From Candidatus Undinarchaeales archaeon (GTDB lineage Archaea; SpSt-1190; JASMDC01): a stretch of 62,794 bases of DNA. A program made the position numbers and the translations under genes. Location of the stretch: NCBI GenBank assembly GCA_030753015.1, contig JASMDC010000022.1, positions 1 to 62,794 on the forward strand. The letters run 5' to 3'. Position 1 is the first letter of the stretch. The number at the start of each line of letters is the position of its first letter. A model generated the notes under the pieces. It did no database searches. It saw nothing but the letters and a program-made list of their open reading frames with translations, and was not told where the DNA came from. Of this stretch, positions 42,845 through 52,025 are shown piece after piece.

Positions 42845-43471
42845 ATGGCCGGTCGAGGGAAGATCGAACAGCTCATCTCAGTAGCTCTGGCCCTCGACGG
42901 CGCCGTGACCGTGGAGGCGTTGGCCCGGGTCCTCGAAGAGGAGCGGGCGGTCCCCCCAGGCTTGGGGACCGAGCGGGCCCGGGAGGGTCTCCGCCGGTAC
43001 GCCAGCCGCCACGGTTTGAGACATGTGAAGCTGGGAGCGGAGCGTATCTACGCCCGCCGCGATGCTGACGATGATGACCTCAGGGCAGCCTTCCAGGCCT
43101 CGCTCCTCCGTCGAGTGCGCTCTGATCCCGGGGGGCTCGGGTTGGCGATGAAGGCCTGCGCCTGCGTGCTCCCGCATCTCGTCCAGCGCACATTCTCCTA
43201 CGAGGATGGCTATCTCTTCCGACGGACCCGTCCCGAGCGAGCTGCCCTCGGCGTGGAGACACGCAGGGTGTTCTCCCAGGGACTGGAGATGCTCGAGGCC
43301 CTGGGATACCTACGCCTGTTCGAGGTGGGTGGGCAGCGGTTTGCTGCATCCCCTAACCTCGACAAGGGTTCCGTTGTGGAGCGTCACCTCATGGGTGTCG
43401 CTCTGGACGCTGCACGGGAACGCCTGGAGCATGAGATGGACCGGCTGGGGCTCATCGAGCCCCTTGAGTAG
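42845..43471 (+). CDS. Unknown protein, possibly winged-helix
   Basis: This 208-residue protein starts at ATG 42845, ten bases past the hutU stop, so it is probably co-transcribed with it. The N-terminal IEQLISVALALDGAVTVEAL and LARVLEEERAVPPGLG look like a helix-turn-helix type fold. The C-terminal part is helical with SYEDGYLFRRTRPERAALGV and LEMLEALGYLRLFEVGG, a winged-helix-like pattern. It may regulate hutU or act elsewhere. I recognise no family. Confidence 0.66.
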   Translation: MAGRGKIEQLISVALALDGAVTVEALARVLEEERAVPPGLGTERAREGLRRYASRHGLRHVKLGAERIYARRDADDDDLRAAFQASLLRRVRSDPGGLGLAMKACACVLPHLVQRTFSYEDGYLFRRTRPERAALGVETRRVFSQGLEMLEALGYLRLFEVGGQRFAASPNLDKGSVVERHLMGVALDAARERLEHEMDRLGLIEPLE

Positions 43472-43572
43472 GCTGGTTCGGCCTCTGCTCCGGGCGCCCC
43501 GCTACGGGTGTCCTTAGGTATGGAGCGGTCTTATGGTCAAGCTACCACCTCCGTTCGGGATCCACACTCGTT

Positions 43573-43848
43573 TCAGGTGTTTGGCATGCGCCTGAGGCGC
43601 CCCGAGGCGGTCTTTACCCACCGGCTCGCGAGTCGGCGCTCAATCTCGTACAATACGACGGACTCGTCGGTCCCCACCACGTCCTTGATTAGGGTGAGGG
43701 CCGCGTAGAGGCCCGTTACCGGGACGGCGTCAGCCCCTTGGACAGCCGCGGTCACGGAATACGGCACCACTGTGAATCCGCACGCATCGACGCAGTCGAC
43801 GTCCACCACACCGGGCGGCAGGAGCGGTTTCAACAGTCTTATTGCCAT
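43573..43848 (-). CDS. Small hypothetical protein
   Basis: This 91-residue protein starts at ATG 43848 with AAAGGAG nine bases upstream. An ATG at 43857 abuts that motif. It has DVDCVDACGFTVVPYSVTAAV (two Cys) and a helical C-terminal half (GLYAALTLIKDVVGTDESV). A TATA-like TTTATATATG near 43905 gives a leader of about 30 bases. No family recognised. Confidence 0.5.
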   Translation of the reverse strand: MAIRLLKPLLPPGVVDVDCVDACGFTVVPYSVTAAVQGADAVPVTGLYAALTLIKDVVGTDESVVLYEIERRLASRWVKTASGRLRRMPNT

Positions 43849-43911
43849 TTTTTTCATCTCCTTTGCTTTTCTTATGCTTTTTCTGGTCGAACTTTAATCA
43901 TATATAAATGT

Positions 43912-43924
43912 TGTGTTTTACACA
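43912..43924. promoter_or_regulatory. Inverted repeat beside a TATA box
   Basis: TGTGT-ttt-ACACA lies just upstream (minus-strand sense) of the TATA-like box of the gene ending at 43573. Its place next to the BRE side of the promoter fits an operator or activator site. This is a short 5-base arm and may be chance. Confidence 0.25.
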
Positions 43925-44023
43925 CATTAACTCCTCGCAAGACGTCATAACGATGATATGTCCCTTATTAAGGGATATTCCATGTGCGCCAAACGATGTA
44001 AATGGGCCCGAGTGCCCTCTTTC

Positions 44024-45670
44024 TCACGCCCCGACTACGTCCTTTCCCTCAAGGAGCCCCGCAGACAGTCGCAAGCACAATATCGCGGCGGCCATGAACG
44101 TCACGAGCGAGATCCAGAGCAGGAGCGGTATGTCGTCGATGAACAGTCCTGCCACACGTGAGAATGCCAGGAGGGTGATAAGGTACTGGGCGATATACAG
44201 CACGGTCGCCAGGGGATTGGCAAGGAACCGTGAGACATAGGCGGGGGATATCAGGTTCACCAGGATGGCCATCGCTGCTGAGTAGGCGATGTTTGCTACT
44301 CCTACGGCCAGCGCCAGCAGGACATATGCTGGATTGACCGTCCCCAGCACGGTGAGCACTGTGGCCAATGACAGGAGGAAGGCTAGCGAGCCATTGTATG
44401 CAAGGAGCGCCAGGAAACGAGCGTGGACCACGTCGGAGCGACGTATGGGGAGCATGCGTATCAGCCATTCCTGGCGCGCCTCCACGGCGAAGCAGAACTC
44501 GGCGGCCGGCACGAAGATGAACCAGATCGCCAGGAACTGGATGTAGGTCGCGATGAAGAGCGTCACCTCTGGCTCAGAGAACCGGGCGAATAGATGCAAG
44601 TAGAGGGTGTTTACAGCCATGATGCCAGTGAACACCACGAATGGGACGACCAACTGTAGCTGGTACGCATGTGTGCGGGAGAGCACAAGGAGGTCCTTGT
44701 GCACGAGCTCGGCGAAGGGAGTAGTGCGCCAGCTGCGGGGGAGGGCGAGTTCGCCCCACCGGGACGACCTGAGCGCCCTGATCATGTACTGGGTGCGGAG
44801 GTGTACGAACTCGTAGTCGAACATCTTACCTGATAGGACCGCGGCGGCCACAAGGAAGAGCGTGCCCTCCACGACCAAGAGCGCGAAGTAGGAAGTGAAT
44901 CCCATCCACTGTCCTGCGAACAATGCGAGCGTGGCCTCGGCAGCGGCCGTGGACGGCAGGAGCCACACGTCGTTGAGAAGACCCACCAAGTACCCCACTG
45001 CAGGGACCACCAGCATACCCCGGGCCCTGAGTACCACCGGGAGGAAGAGGGATACTACCGCCAGGACGAGGACCAAGCGGCGGATCCCCGTCAAGTGCCG
45101 TCGCCGGGAGGTAAGCAGGCGGTCCATGAGGAGGTCAACGAGGTATCGTACTGCCTCCGCGGTGAAGTAGAACGCCCAGAAGAGGAGCAGGAACGGTAGC
45201 GCGATGTCCAGCCTTCCCGGTGCTGCTGCAAGGGCGAATACAAGCGCGACCGGTGCGAACGTCACCGCTTCCACTCCTACTTCAACCGCGAACCGTGAGA
45301 GGAACCTGTCGCGGTTCGTCAGGGGAAGAGCGTGGAGGATGTCCATATCGGAGCGTACGAAGAGCCGCATACTACCCAGCAATCCCTCCAGCACGCTCAT
45401 GGCCAGTACGAGGTGATAGACTATCCCGGCGACCGTTAACGGGGCCACGCGTCCGGCGAGGCCCTCGGCCAAGTGCTCGAAGGTACCCCGTACCATCCCG
45501 TAGAACATGAGAAGAAACACCATGTACGGGATGATTAGCATCGAACGCCTGCGGGCCTGGTGGGCCAAGTTCCGAAGGTCGGTGACTGTCAGGAGGGTCA
45601 CCGCGTCCCAACCCGGCGACACCCGCTTCGGATCGCCGTCCCGGTCCCCGGTGGAGCGGGAGTCGTTCAT
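44024..45670 (-). CDS. ABC exporter membrane subunit (ABC-2-like)
   Basis: This 548-residue protein has about twelve hydrophobic helices and a hydrophilic N-terminus (TDLRNLAHQARRRSM). It matches the large putative ABC exporter permeases paired with a single ATPase, such as EcsB-like proteins. Loops FVRSDMDILHALPLTNRDRF and VEARQEWLIRMLPIRRSDV resemble the coupling motifs (…LLPxxxxD…) that touch the ATPase, repeated once in each half. Its start overlaps the ATPase gene stop by four bases. The substrate is unknown. Confidence 0.82.
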   Translation of the reverse strand: MNDSRSTGDRDGDPKRVSPGWDAVTLLTVTDLRNLAHQARRRSMLIIPYMVFLLMFYGMVRGTFEHLAEGLAGRVAPLTVAGIVYHLVLAMSVLEGLLGSMRLFVRSDMDILHALPLTNRDRFLSRFAVEVGVEAVTFAPVALVFALAAAPGRLDIALPFLLLFWAFYFTAEAVRYLVDLLMDRLLTSRRRHLTGIRRLVLVLAVVSLFLPVVLRARGMLVVPAVGYLVGLLNDVWLLPSTAAAEATLALFAGQWMGFTSYFALLVVEGTLFLVAAAVLSGKMFDYEFVHLRTQYMIRALRSSRWGELALPRSWRTTPFAELVHKDLLVLSRTHAYQLQLVVPFVVFTGIMAVNTLYLHLFARFSEPEVTLFIATYIQFLAIWFIFVPAAEFCFAVEARQEWLIRMLPIRRSDVVHARFLALLAYNGSLAFLLSLATVLTVLGTVNPAYVLLALAVGVANIAYSAAMAILVNLISPAYVSRFLANPLATVLYIAQYLITLLAFSRVAGLFIDDIPLLLWISLVTFMAAAILCLRLSAGLLEGKDVVGA

Positions 45671-46416
45671 GCAGGCGTCTCCTCCTTCACGAGCTCTACG
45701 AACGCTCGTTCCAGATCGCCTCCGAAGCGCTTGGCTAGGGGGGCGGGCTGGTCCCGGGCTATCACTTTTCCCTTATTGAGCACGATCACATGATCGCACA
45801 CCTCCTCGGCCACGGAGGCGAGGTGAGTGGCGAGAAGCACGGCACGCTCATCGCGGCCGTCCATCAGCAGGTCCTTGACCATACGGGAAGTGGCCGGATC
45901 TAGGTTGATGAATGGCTCGTCCAGGATGAGCACCTCGGGATCGTGGATGAACACCGAGGCCAGGGCGACCCGCTGGCGGAACCCTTTGGACTGGTCGCCG
46001 ATGAGCTCGTCGGCCAGGTCCTCCAGTCCGAAGATCGCCATCCATCGCTCAAGGGCTTCATCGGTGATCCCGTCGTCCATACCGTACGCCCGACAGATGA
46101 AGCGAAGGAACTCCTCGGTGGTGAGGTTGTCGTAGAGGTCGAGCGACTCAGGAAGATAGCCGAGGGCGGCCTTGGCCTTGAGCGGTTCGCGCCATATGTC
46201 ATAGCTGATGATGAGCGTCTCTCCACGTGTGGGGCGCAGGATACCGGCCATCATTCGCATGGCAGTCGTCTTCCCCGCACCATTGGGACCGAGCAGGCCT
46301 GTTACAGAGCCGCGGGGGACTACGATAGCAATTTCGTCCACAACGGTCTTGTCTCCGAACCTCCGGGTGAGGCCTTGTGCATACAAAGAGGGATCGGAGT
46401 CGGCATCCTCGGCCAT
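45667..46416 (-). CDS. ABC transporter ATP-binding protein
   Basis: This 249-residue ATPase has Walker A GPNGAGKTTAM (about residues 39-49), Q-loop region GYLPESLDLYD, the ABC signature here read as SKGFRQRVALA (a variant of LSGGQ), Walker B VLILDEPFINLD and switch His in THLASVAEE. It powers the permease encoded immediately downstream, most likely for export. ATG 46416 lies 29 bases after TTTCTTAAAGC. The pair stands as a two-gene operon. Confidence 0.93.
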   Translation of the reverse strand: MAEDADSDPSLYAQGLTRRFGDKTVVDEIAIVVPRGSVTGLLGPNGAGKTTAMRMMAGILRPTRGETLIISYDIWREPLKAKAALGYLPESLDLYDNLTTEEFLRFICRAYGMDDGITDEALERWMAIFGLEDLADELIGDQSKGFRQRVALASVFIHDPEVLILDEPFINLDPATSRMVKDLLMDGRDERAVLLATHLASVAEEVCDHVIVLNKGKVIARDQPAPLAKRFGGDLERAFVELVKEETPA

Positions 46417-46514
46417 GGGCCCGGGTAGACACGCTTGCTTTAAGAAAGAGGCGGGTCTTGTCGGCCGCCCGGGGGGTTAGGGTAAAAAAGATTGCCCCAC
46501 TCACATCCCATCCC

Positions 46515-47720
46515 ATGCTCCACACCATGCCCGGAGCCGAGGCTGCGGCTGTCCTTTTCGCCTGGGCCTTGGCCATGGTGCTGGCCGTGGGAGGCAGGCA
46601 TGCGTTCTACCGGGCCCTTCGGGAGGTCCCACGATCCACTTGGACGGTACTTGCGTTCCTCACGGCCCTGGCGCTCGTAGTGAGGCTCGGGGCTCCTGAT
46701 GTCTATTCGCTCATGGAGCGGGACCACCTCGGGATGCTCCAGGGACGGACCGTCCTCCTCCGCCACACGAACGCGTACTGCGACTACGACAAGAGCGGTC
46801 AGGAGATCTTCGCCCAATTCCTTCCTTCCTCCAGTGTCGATTGTCCGACCCTACGCACGGACGGGAGAACTGCCGGGTACCCGAGCACCCTGGCCCTGGT
46901 GTTCGCCCTGACAGGCACTTCAGTCACCACGGCACGCGCCGTATCCCTTATTGCGTCATTGCTGACGGTCCCCGGAGCGTTCGTGCTAACTTTCCTGATA
47001 CTCGGTAACCAAGGTGCGGCATTGCTCGCAAGCGCATCCCTGGTCCTTATGCCCCTCCATGTTGCTGTTGCCACGGCCGCAGCCGACCCCTCGCTCTCCC
47101 TGTTCCTCCAGGTCCTCACGCTCGTCTCTCTATCGGCATCGCTGCGCACGTCCTCGCGTATGCTGGCGGGCCTGTCCGTGGCGTCCCTGGCGCTTGCGGC
47201 CAATCTTACAAGTGAGAACCTCCTCCTCATCGTCCCTGTAATCGCCCTGATCGCTAGCAAAGAAGAGAAGAGCAGATCAATCACACCAATATCGCTCGCC
47301 GCATTCCTCCTCGCCCTCACGCTCCCATTGCTAGTCCATATCGCCATCGACAGTACGCGGGAAGGCCCACAATCGTCCGGCGACCTTCAGATGCGGACCG
47401 ACGAGCTGGCGCGACTGATGGGCTCATCAGAGGACAGGTGGGCGTCGGAGGACCGCTACCTCCTCCGCAACATCCATGCCCCGATGACCGCAGTGACCGC
47501 GCTCGTGGGGCTTGCGGTGATTGGTTGGCATGCCTTGGCCCCGGTCCTCCTCTGGTGGGCGCCCTTGGCCGCATATTCGGTGTATTCACTGTATAGTCCT
47601 GAGACGTTCCTCGGTATGTACGCGCCCTTGGTACCCGTATCGGGAGTAGGGCTCGCCTCGATATGCTCGATGCTGTTCCCTGAGTACTTCGGGAGCGAGG
47701 GAGGCGGTGATGGGCTATGA
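46515..47720 (+). CDS. Polytopic glycosyltransferase-like membrane protein
   Basis: This 401-residue protein has roughly ten hydrophobic helices and the general layout of GT39/ArnT-like lipid-linked sugar transferases. After the first two helices a loop with DVYSLMERDHLGMLQG and YCDYDKSGQEIF could hold the acidic catalytic residues. GYPSTLALVFALTGTSVTTA begins the helical bundle. It overlaps the next gene by four bases. ATG 46515 is about 30 bases from GGTAAAAAAG. A role in glycosylating surface proteins fits the envelope genes here. The acceptor is unknown. Confidence 0.65.
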   Translation: MLHTMPGAEAAAVLFAWALAMVLAVGGRHAFYRALREVPRSTWTVLAFLTALALVVRLGAPDVYSLMERDHLGMLQGRTVLLRHTNAYCDYDKSGQEIFAQFLPSSSVDCPTLRTDGRTAGYPSTLALVFALTGTSVTTARAVSLIASLLTVPGAFVLTFLILGNQGAALLASASLVLMPLHVAVATAAADPSLSLFLQVLTLVSLSASLRTSSRMLAGLSVASLALAANLTSENLLLIVPVIALIASKEEKSRSITPISLAAFLLALTLPLLVHIAIDSTREGPQSSGDLQMRTDELARLMGSSEDRWASEDRYLLRNIHAPMTAVTALVGLAVIGWHALAPVLLWWAPLAAYSVYSLYSPETFLGMYAPLVPVSGVGLASICSMLFPEYFGSEGGGDGL

Positions 47721-49111
47721 GCGCGCGTCGCGCACTCCTCATAAACCCTCCCGTTCCTTCCCGCAGATTTGCAGGTAGGGAGGGACGTTGTACCGGGGAA
47801 GGGCAGGTGGAGCTGCTGACCTTGGTCCCCCTGAGCCTTATCTATCCTGCGGCCGTGCTCGAACGACGAGGTTGGATTGCGGAGGTGCGTGACGGTGTCG
47901 CCAACCCGCTCGGTGAGCTGAACGCAGCTGACCTCGTGCTCATCAACGTATCCCCGACCACCTATGAGGACGACATGGCGCTGGTCAGGAGCATGAAGGA
48001 CGAAGCCCCGGACGCCCATGTAACAGTGACGGGCACACTACCGACAGCGCACCCTGCACGGCTCCTGGCGGACGGTGCCGACTCTGTCCTCCTTGGTGAG
48101 ATCGAGGGCACTGTGGACGAGCTGGCCGCTCGATTGGAGGGCGGGCGTTCCCCCGCTGGCATCCCCGGACTCGTGGTGGGAGGGTCCGATGGGAAGATCA
48201 TTAACGGCCCCAGGCGGTCTTTCCTTGAGCTGGATGCTCTCCCATATCCCGCGCGTCACCTCATCGACCTCGATAAATACCGGTTCGTGTTCACCGGTGA
48301 ACGTTACACCACGGTTCTGGCCGGGCGGGGATGCCCCCACCAGTGCTCGTTCTGCACAGCGCCCCTGCTCTACGGGAGACGCGCCCGGTACCGCGATCCG
48401 GCAGCGATCGTCGAGGAGGTGGCCCACGTTGTCCGCGAGCTGGACATCCCCACCGTTGCATTCTACGCCGACACCTTCACCCAGGACCGGCGGTTCGTGC
48501 TCGACCTGTGCCAACGCCTTGTGGCCGAGGACCTCGACGTCGGCTGGACCTGCAACGCACGGGTCGACACCGTGGACGCCGAGATGCTTACGGCCATGAA
48601 ACGGGCCGGGTGCAGATACATCTTCTACGGTCTGGAGTCAGGCTCACCCGAGGTGCTCAGTGCCTGCAGCAAGGGCATCACACCCGACCAGGTCCGAGAG
48701 GCGGCCAAGCTCACCCGTGAGGCGGGGCTGGAGGTCGTGTTCTCGGCCATGGTGGGGCTGCCTGGGGAGACCCGGGAGACGGTACGCCAGACCCTGGACC
48801 TCATCATCGAGGTGGACGCGGACTACTGCTCCTTCTTCGTTGCCTCACCCTATGAGGGCACCACCTTTCACGAGGACGTGACGCAGAGCGGTAATCTGGC
48901 AGGCGATACCATGGACGAACGCCATGCTGCAGTGCGCACAGATGCCCTCACGCCCGAGGATATCGAGGAACTGGCGGACGAGGCGTTCCGCACGTTCATC
49001 CTCAGACCCAGGGTGTTCGCCCGAGAAGCCATGAAGGTAGTGCGAGAGCGCCGCTTGGACGAGGTCCGTGTGGGACTGGGGATGCTCCGGGATATGGTCC
49101 TGGGACGGTAG
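47717..49111 (+). CDS. B12-binding-type radical SAM protein
   Basis: This 464-residue protein has a Rossmann-like N-terminal domain of the cobalamin-binding class (about residues 1-150, with INPPVPSRRFAG and VLLGEIEGTVDEL) and a radical SAM core. The cluster motif is GRGCPHQCSFCTAPLLYG (CxxxCxxC), and FYADTFTQDRRFV, GLESGSPEVL and GLPGETRETVRQ follow. Such enzymes methylate unactivated carbons or rearrange lipids and cofactors. It overlaps the membrane glycosyltransferase gene by four bases, which suggests modification of a lipid or glycan. The DxHxxG cobalamin motif is not evident. Confidence 0.87.
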   Translation: MSARRALLINPPVPSRRFAGREGRCTGEGQVELLTLVPLSLIYPAAVLERRGWIAEVRDGVANPLGELNAADLVLINVSPTTYEDDMALVRSMKDEAPDAHVTVTGTLPTAHPARLLADGADSVLLGEIEGTVDELAARLEGGRSPAGIPGLVVGGSDGKIINGPRRSFLELDALPYPARHLIDLDKYRFVFTGERYTTVLAGRGCPHQCSFCTAPLLYGRRARYRDPAAIVEEVAHVVRELDIPTVAFYADTFTQDRRFVLDLCQRLVAEDLDVGWTCNARVDTVDAEMLTAMKRAGCRYIFYGLESGSPEVLSACSKGITPDQVREAAKLTREAGLEVVFSAMVGLPGETRETVRQTLDLIIEVDADYCSFFVASPYEGTTFHEDVTQSGNLAGDTMDERHAAVRTDALTPEDIEELADEAFRTFILRPRVFAREAMKVVRERRLDEVRVGLGMLRDMVLGR

Positions 49112-49114
49112 GGA

Positions 49115-50113
49115 TCAGGCGGTCGTCTCGTTATTCTCCACACCAAGTGCCATGAGCGTTTCCCCTTCATCGATCTCATGGTCCCATGGAGGATTGGCAT
49201 TGATGGCGTCCTTGGCCTTGATCCCGACGATGATTATATTGCGCTCCTTCTTCAGTTCGGTCAGGAGCTCGCCGAATGTACCCGCATGGGGCGACGGGAA
49301 CTCGAACACGTCGTTACCGAAGGAAGAGGTGGACAGCTCCTCGAAGAGCCGGGTCACACCGTCCTCGAACACGAAGCTCGCCAGGAGGCGGCCGCCGAAG
49401 GATGAGGAATTGACGACCAGGGCTCCGGCCTGCTTCATGAGCTCGCCGTTACCCTCGTCAAGTGCCTCGGCAACTATCTGGATATCCTTGTTGATGCGGC
49501 GCAATAGAAGGATGGTAATGATGGTCCGTGAGTCGTCACCGGTGGACACGAGCCCGAAGTCGGCTTTGGCGCCAGCGGCCTTGCGTAGCACGTTCTCCTT
49601 CCAGTAATCACCCTTGACGTGTAGCACCTCGTCGGAAGTGTCCTCAACTGAACCGGGATCGACGATCACAACCGGCCGCGGATCGTTGGCCCGCAACTCC
49701 CTGAGGGTTGACTTGGCTGTCTCGTTCCATCCACAGATGACTATATGGTTCTCCCAGTCGCATCGCTCCATTCCTAAAAGCCTCCTTACGTTACGTGTGA
49801 CAATGAACTCGAACAGGGCGCTCGCGGCCACTGCAAAGGCCGATATACCAAGGATGGCGAATACCACCGTGATCATACGCCCCTCGGATGTCACGGGGTA
49901 GATGTCGCCGTACCCGATTGTCGACATGGTGATGACCCCCCAGTAAAGGGCGTCCTCCCGGCTCTTGATCATGTCGTTTTCCCCATGCTCGAAGTAGTAG
50001 ATGCCCACCACACCTAACATGTAGATGAGGACCACTGCGAGCACGAGCCATATGGCGCGGTTGCCACCCTCGAGAAGGCTCTTGTACAAGTGCCTGAACA
50101 TCCTCACGAGCAT
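49115..50113 (-). CDS. Two-helix potassium channel with TrkA-N/TrkA-C domains
   Basis: This 332-residue K+ channel subunit is of the MthK type. Two helices (AIWLVLAVVLIYMLGVVG and TVVFAILGISAFAVAASAL) flank the pore loop ITMSTIGYGDIYPVT, which has the K+ selectivity filter TIGYGD. A RCK domain follows with HIVICGWNETAKSTL and DTSDEVLHVKGDYW, then a TrkA-C-like segment (GTFGELLTELKKERNIIIVG). Gating by Ca2+ or nucleotide is likely. The start ATG 50113 is 27 bases after ATCTTTAAG. Confidence 0.93.
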   Translation of the reverse strand: MLVRMFRHLYKSLLEGGNRAIWLVLAVVLIYMLGVVGIYYFEHGENDMIKSREDALYWGVITMSTIGYGDIYPVTSEGRMITVVFAILGISAFAVAASALFEFIVTRNVRRLLGMERCDWENHIVICGWNETAKSTLRELRANDPRPVVIVDPGSVEDTSDEVLHVKGDYWKENVLRKAAGAKADFGLVSTGDDSRTIITILLLRRINKDIQIVAEALDEGNGELMKQAGALVVNSSSFGGRLLASFVFEDGVTRLFEELSTSSFGNDVFEFPSPHAGTFGELLTELKKERNIIIVGIKAKDAINANPPWDHEIDEGETLMALGVENNETTA

Positions 50114-50216
50114 GCTGCCTCCCCTTCCAGGGGAACGCACTTAAAGATTCCTTCGCGGCCTGGGCGCGGGCGCCATCCGTAGCCAATATAAAGATGGTGC
50201 GCTCCCAAGAAAGAAG

Positions 50217-52025
50217 ATGGCCGGAAGGGGAGAGCTCCGTGGTCCATGGGACACTGCTCCCGTCCTGCTCTTCATCCTTATCCTGCTCCTCCACGGCCTC
50301 CTGGTAAATCCGAGCCTCTCGCTCAGGTTCTCCAATGAGGATGTTAACTGGCTGCTGGCCATTACCGGTCTGGCACGGGAATCCGTCATCGACGATGCGC
50401 AGGGTGTGTGCACTACCATACCCTTCCCGACCATGCCTGATGCCACACCCACGTCCATGGAGCGGGTGGGGGTTCCGGCGATGGCGGCGCCGCTGTTACT
50501 GTTCTTCGGCACCTTTGGCCTGCGTCTGGTCCACGGTCTCGGTGTGGCGACGGCCGCCCTGCTCACGTACGTCCTCGCGCTGCGGGTGGGCCGCAGCCGC
50601 AGTATTGCCCTCGTGTGCATGGCCTTGGTCGCCCTCCACCCTACCATCCTGTTCTGGGAGCACCTCGGTGATCCCTCAACGACTGCGGTAGTGCCCCGAC
50701 CTTTCCATTCCAATCGCCCCGTTCTCCTCCTGGTCACGTCCCTCCTCGCTACGCTGGTGCTCCGGGAAAGGCCCTCGGTGCGTACAGCGCTGGCAATGGG
50801 GATTGTGTATGGTGCCGCGTGCGGGGTGTTGCACATCCTCATGGTGCTCGCAGTTCCCATCCTGTGGTGGCTCGCGCACGCATCACGAAGGGAGCACGCA
50901 CTTCTGGCGTTCGCGTTGGGCACGGTCATTACCGTCATCCCTTGGATGTTGTGGTACCAGTCCATGTGCGGGAGCGTGTTCGTCCATCCTACCCAGGGAT
51001 GCATCCTCTTCTGTGATCCCACATACTACCGCGATGAGGTATTGTGTGACCGTTCACGTATGACATCCGCTGATGGCGAGGAACAGGTGCACCCCCAGCG
51101 GATCGGGAGCACGACATTCCCTTTCCATGGGAGATTGAACTTTCAGAGCGGCATCATCAGGACACCGGGTTACCCCTACCCGGCGTTCGTGCTCGCGTTC
51201 CTGCGCATCCTGGCATGGCTCGGGGTGCCTCTGACCGCGATGGCCCTGACCGGGATCGGTGATAAGGAGCGGCGATGGATGCTCATGGCCGCTTTGTTGT
51301 GGTTCGCGACCTACTTCATCGTTCTCGCGCCCCAGGAGAGCTGGGACTGGGACAAGGAGCGCCTCTTCCTTCCCTTCATCCCACCCGTGGTCGTGTTCCT
51401 CACCATAGGGACCTCACGCGTTCTGCATGAACCACACCGACTGTGGCACGTTATAGGGGTCGCCATCGCCCTGGTCGCAGTACTGACCCTCCTCGCCGGA
51501 GTCGAGGTGGCTCCCGATCCCACGTGGCAGCTCCTCTTCCCCCGTGAGCACCATGCTCCCGTCCTGTACGCTCGCGAGCGGCGTATCGCCGAAGTGCGGG
51601 CAGAGGTCACGACCCCACGGATCCTGCCCGTCGTCGCGCGTACGTCCACGTTCGGTCTCAATGGTCCCGCTCGCCACGAGCTCACACCACTCGCTGCGTT
51701 CGAGGATCCGGCTCTCCGCCCCGGTATCGACAGCATCTCACAGCTTCCAGAGGGAGCGGTCGCCCTTATCCAAGGGGACGTGGACCTGGTCCAGGCCGCG
51801 ACACAACGGTGCGCCATCCCTCTTGCGGCGTCGGTCTCGCCAGCATCACCCCGGTTCGTGCTGGACGTCGGACACGTCCGCGACACACTTTGCACCATGC
51901 AGAAGGTCTACCTCTTCACATCGGAGCCCGTAGGCGACCTCGATGAGTCCGTAATCCTTGGTGAAGAGGTAAATGGCGGACATCTCCTGACGCTCACGCC
52001 AGATGCCCGGGAGCGCTACTGCTGA
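50217..52025 (+). CDS. Polytopic glycosyltransferase-like membrane protein
   Basis: This 602-residue protein has about 10-12 helices in the first ~420 residues and a soluble C-terminal domain. An early loop RFSNEDVNWLLAITGLARES has an acidic pair as in GT39/GT83 enzymes. LILAPQESWDWDKERLFLPF-type loop residues face the same side. The C-terminal domain (about 430-602) is extended with RRIAEVRAEVTTPRILP. It probably transfers sugar from a lipid carrier to a surface acceptor. ATG 50217 is 27 bases from CCAATATAAAG. The 3' end overlaps the next convergent gene by ten bases. Confidence 0.62.
   Translation: MAGRGELRGPWDTAPVLLFILILLLHGLLVNPSLSLRFSNEDVNWLLAITGLARESVIDDAQGVCTTIPFPTMPDATPTSMERVGVPAMAAPLLLFFGTFGLRLVHGLGVATAALLTYVLALRVGRSRSIALVCMALVALHPTILFWEHLGDPSTTAVVPRPFHSNRPVLLLVTSLLATLVLRERPSVRTALAMGIVYGAACGVLHILMVLAVPILWWLAHASRREHALLAFALGTVITVIPWMLWYQSMCGSVFVHPTQGCILFCDPTYYRDEVLCDRSRMTSADGEEQVHPQRIGSTTFPFHGRLNFQSGIIRTPGYPYPAFVLAFLRILAWLGVPLTAMALTGIGDKERRWMLMAALLWFATYFIVLAPQESWDWDKERLFLPFIPPVVVFLTIGTSRVLHEPHRLWHVIGVAIALVAVLTLLAGVEVAPDPTWQLLFPREHHAPVLYARERRIAEVRAEVTTPRILPVVARTSTFGLNGPARHELTPLAAFEDPALRPGIDSISQLPEGAVALIQGDVDLVQAATQRCAIPLAASVSPASPRFVLDVGHVRDTLCTMQKVYLFTSEPVGDLDESVILGEEVNGGHLLTLTPDARERYC

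Noticed and set aside
43961-43975. TCCCTT-att-AAGGGA palindrome downstream of the ABC permease gene
   Set aside because: The arms are only six bases and there is no clear T-run. It could be a terminator or chance, and nothing else supports a role.
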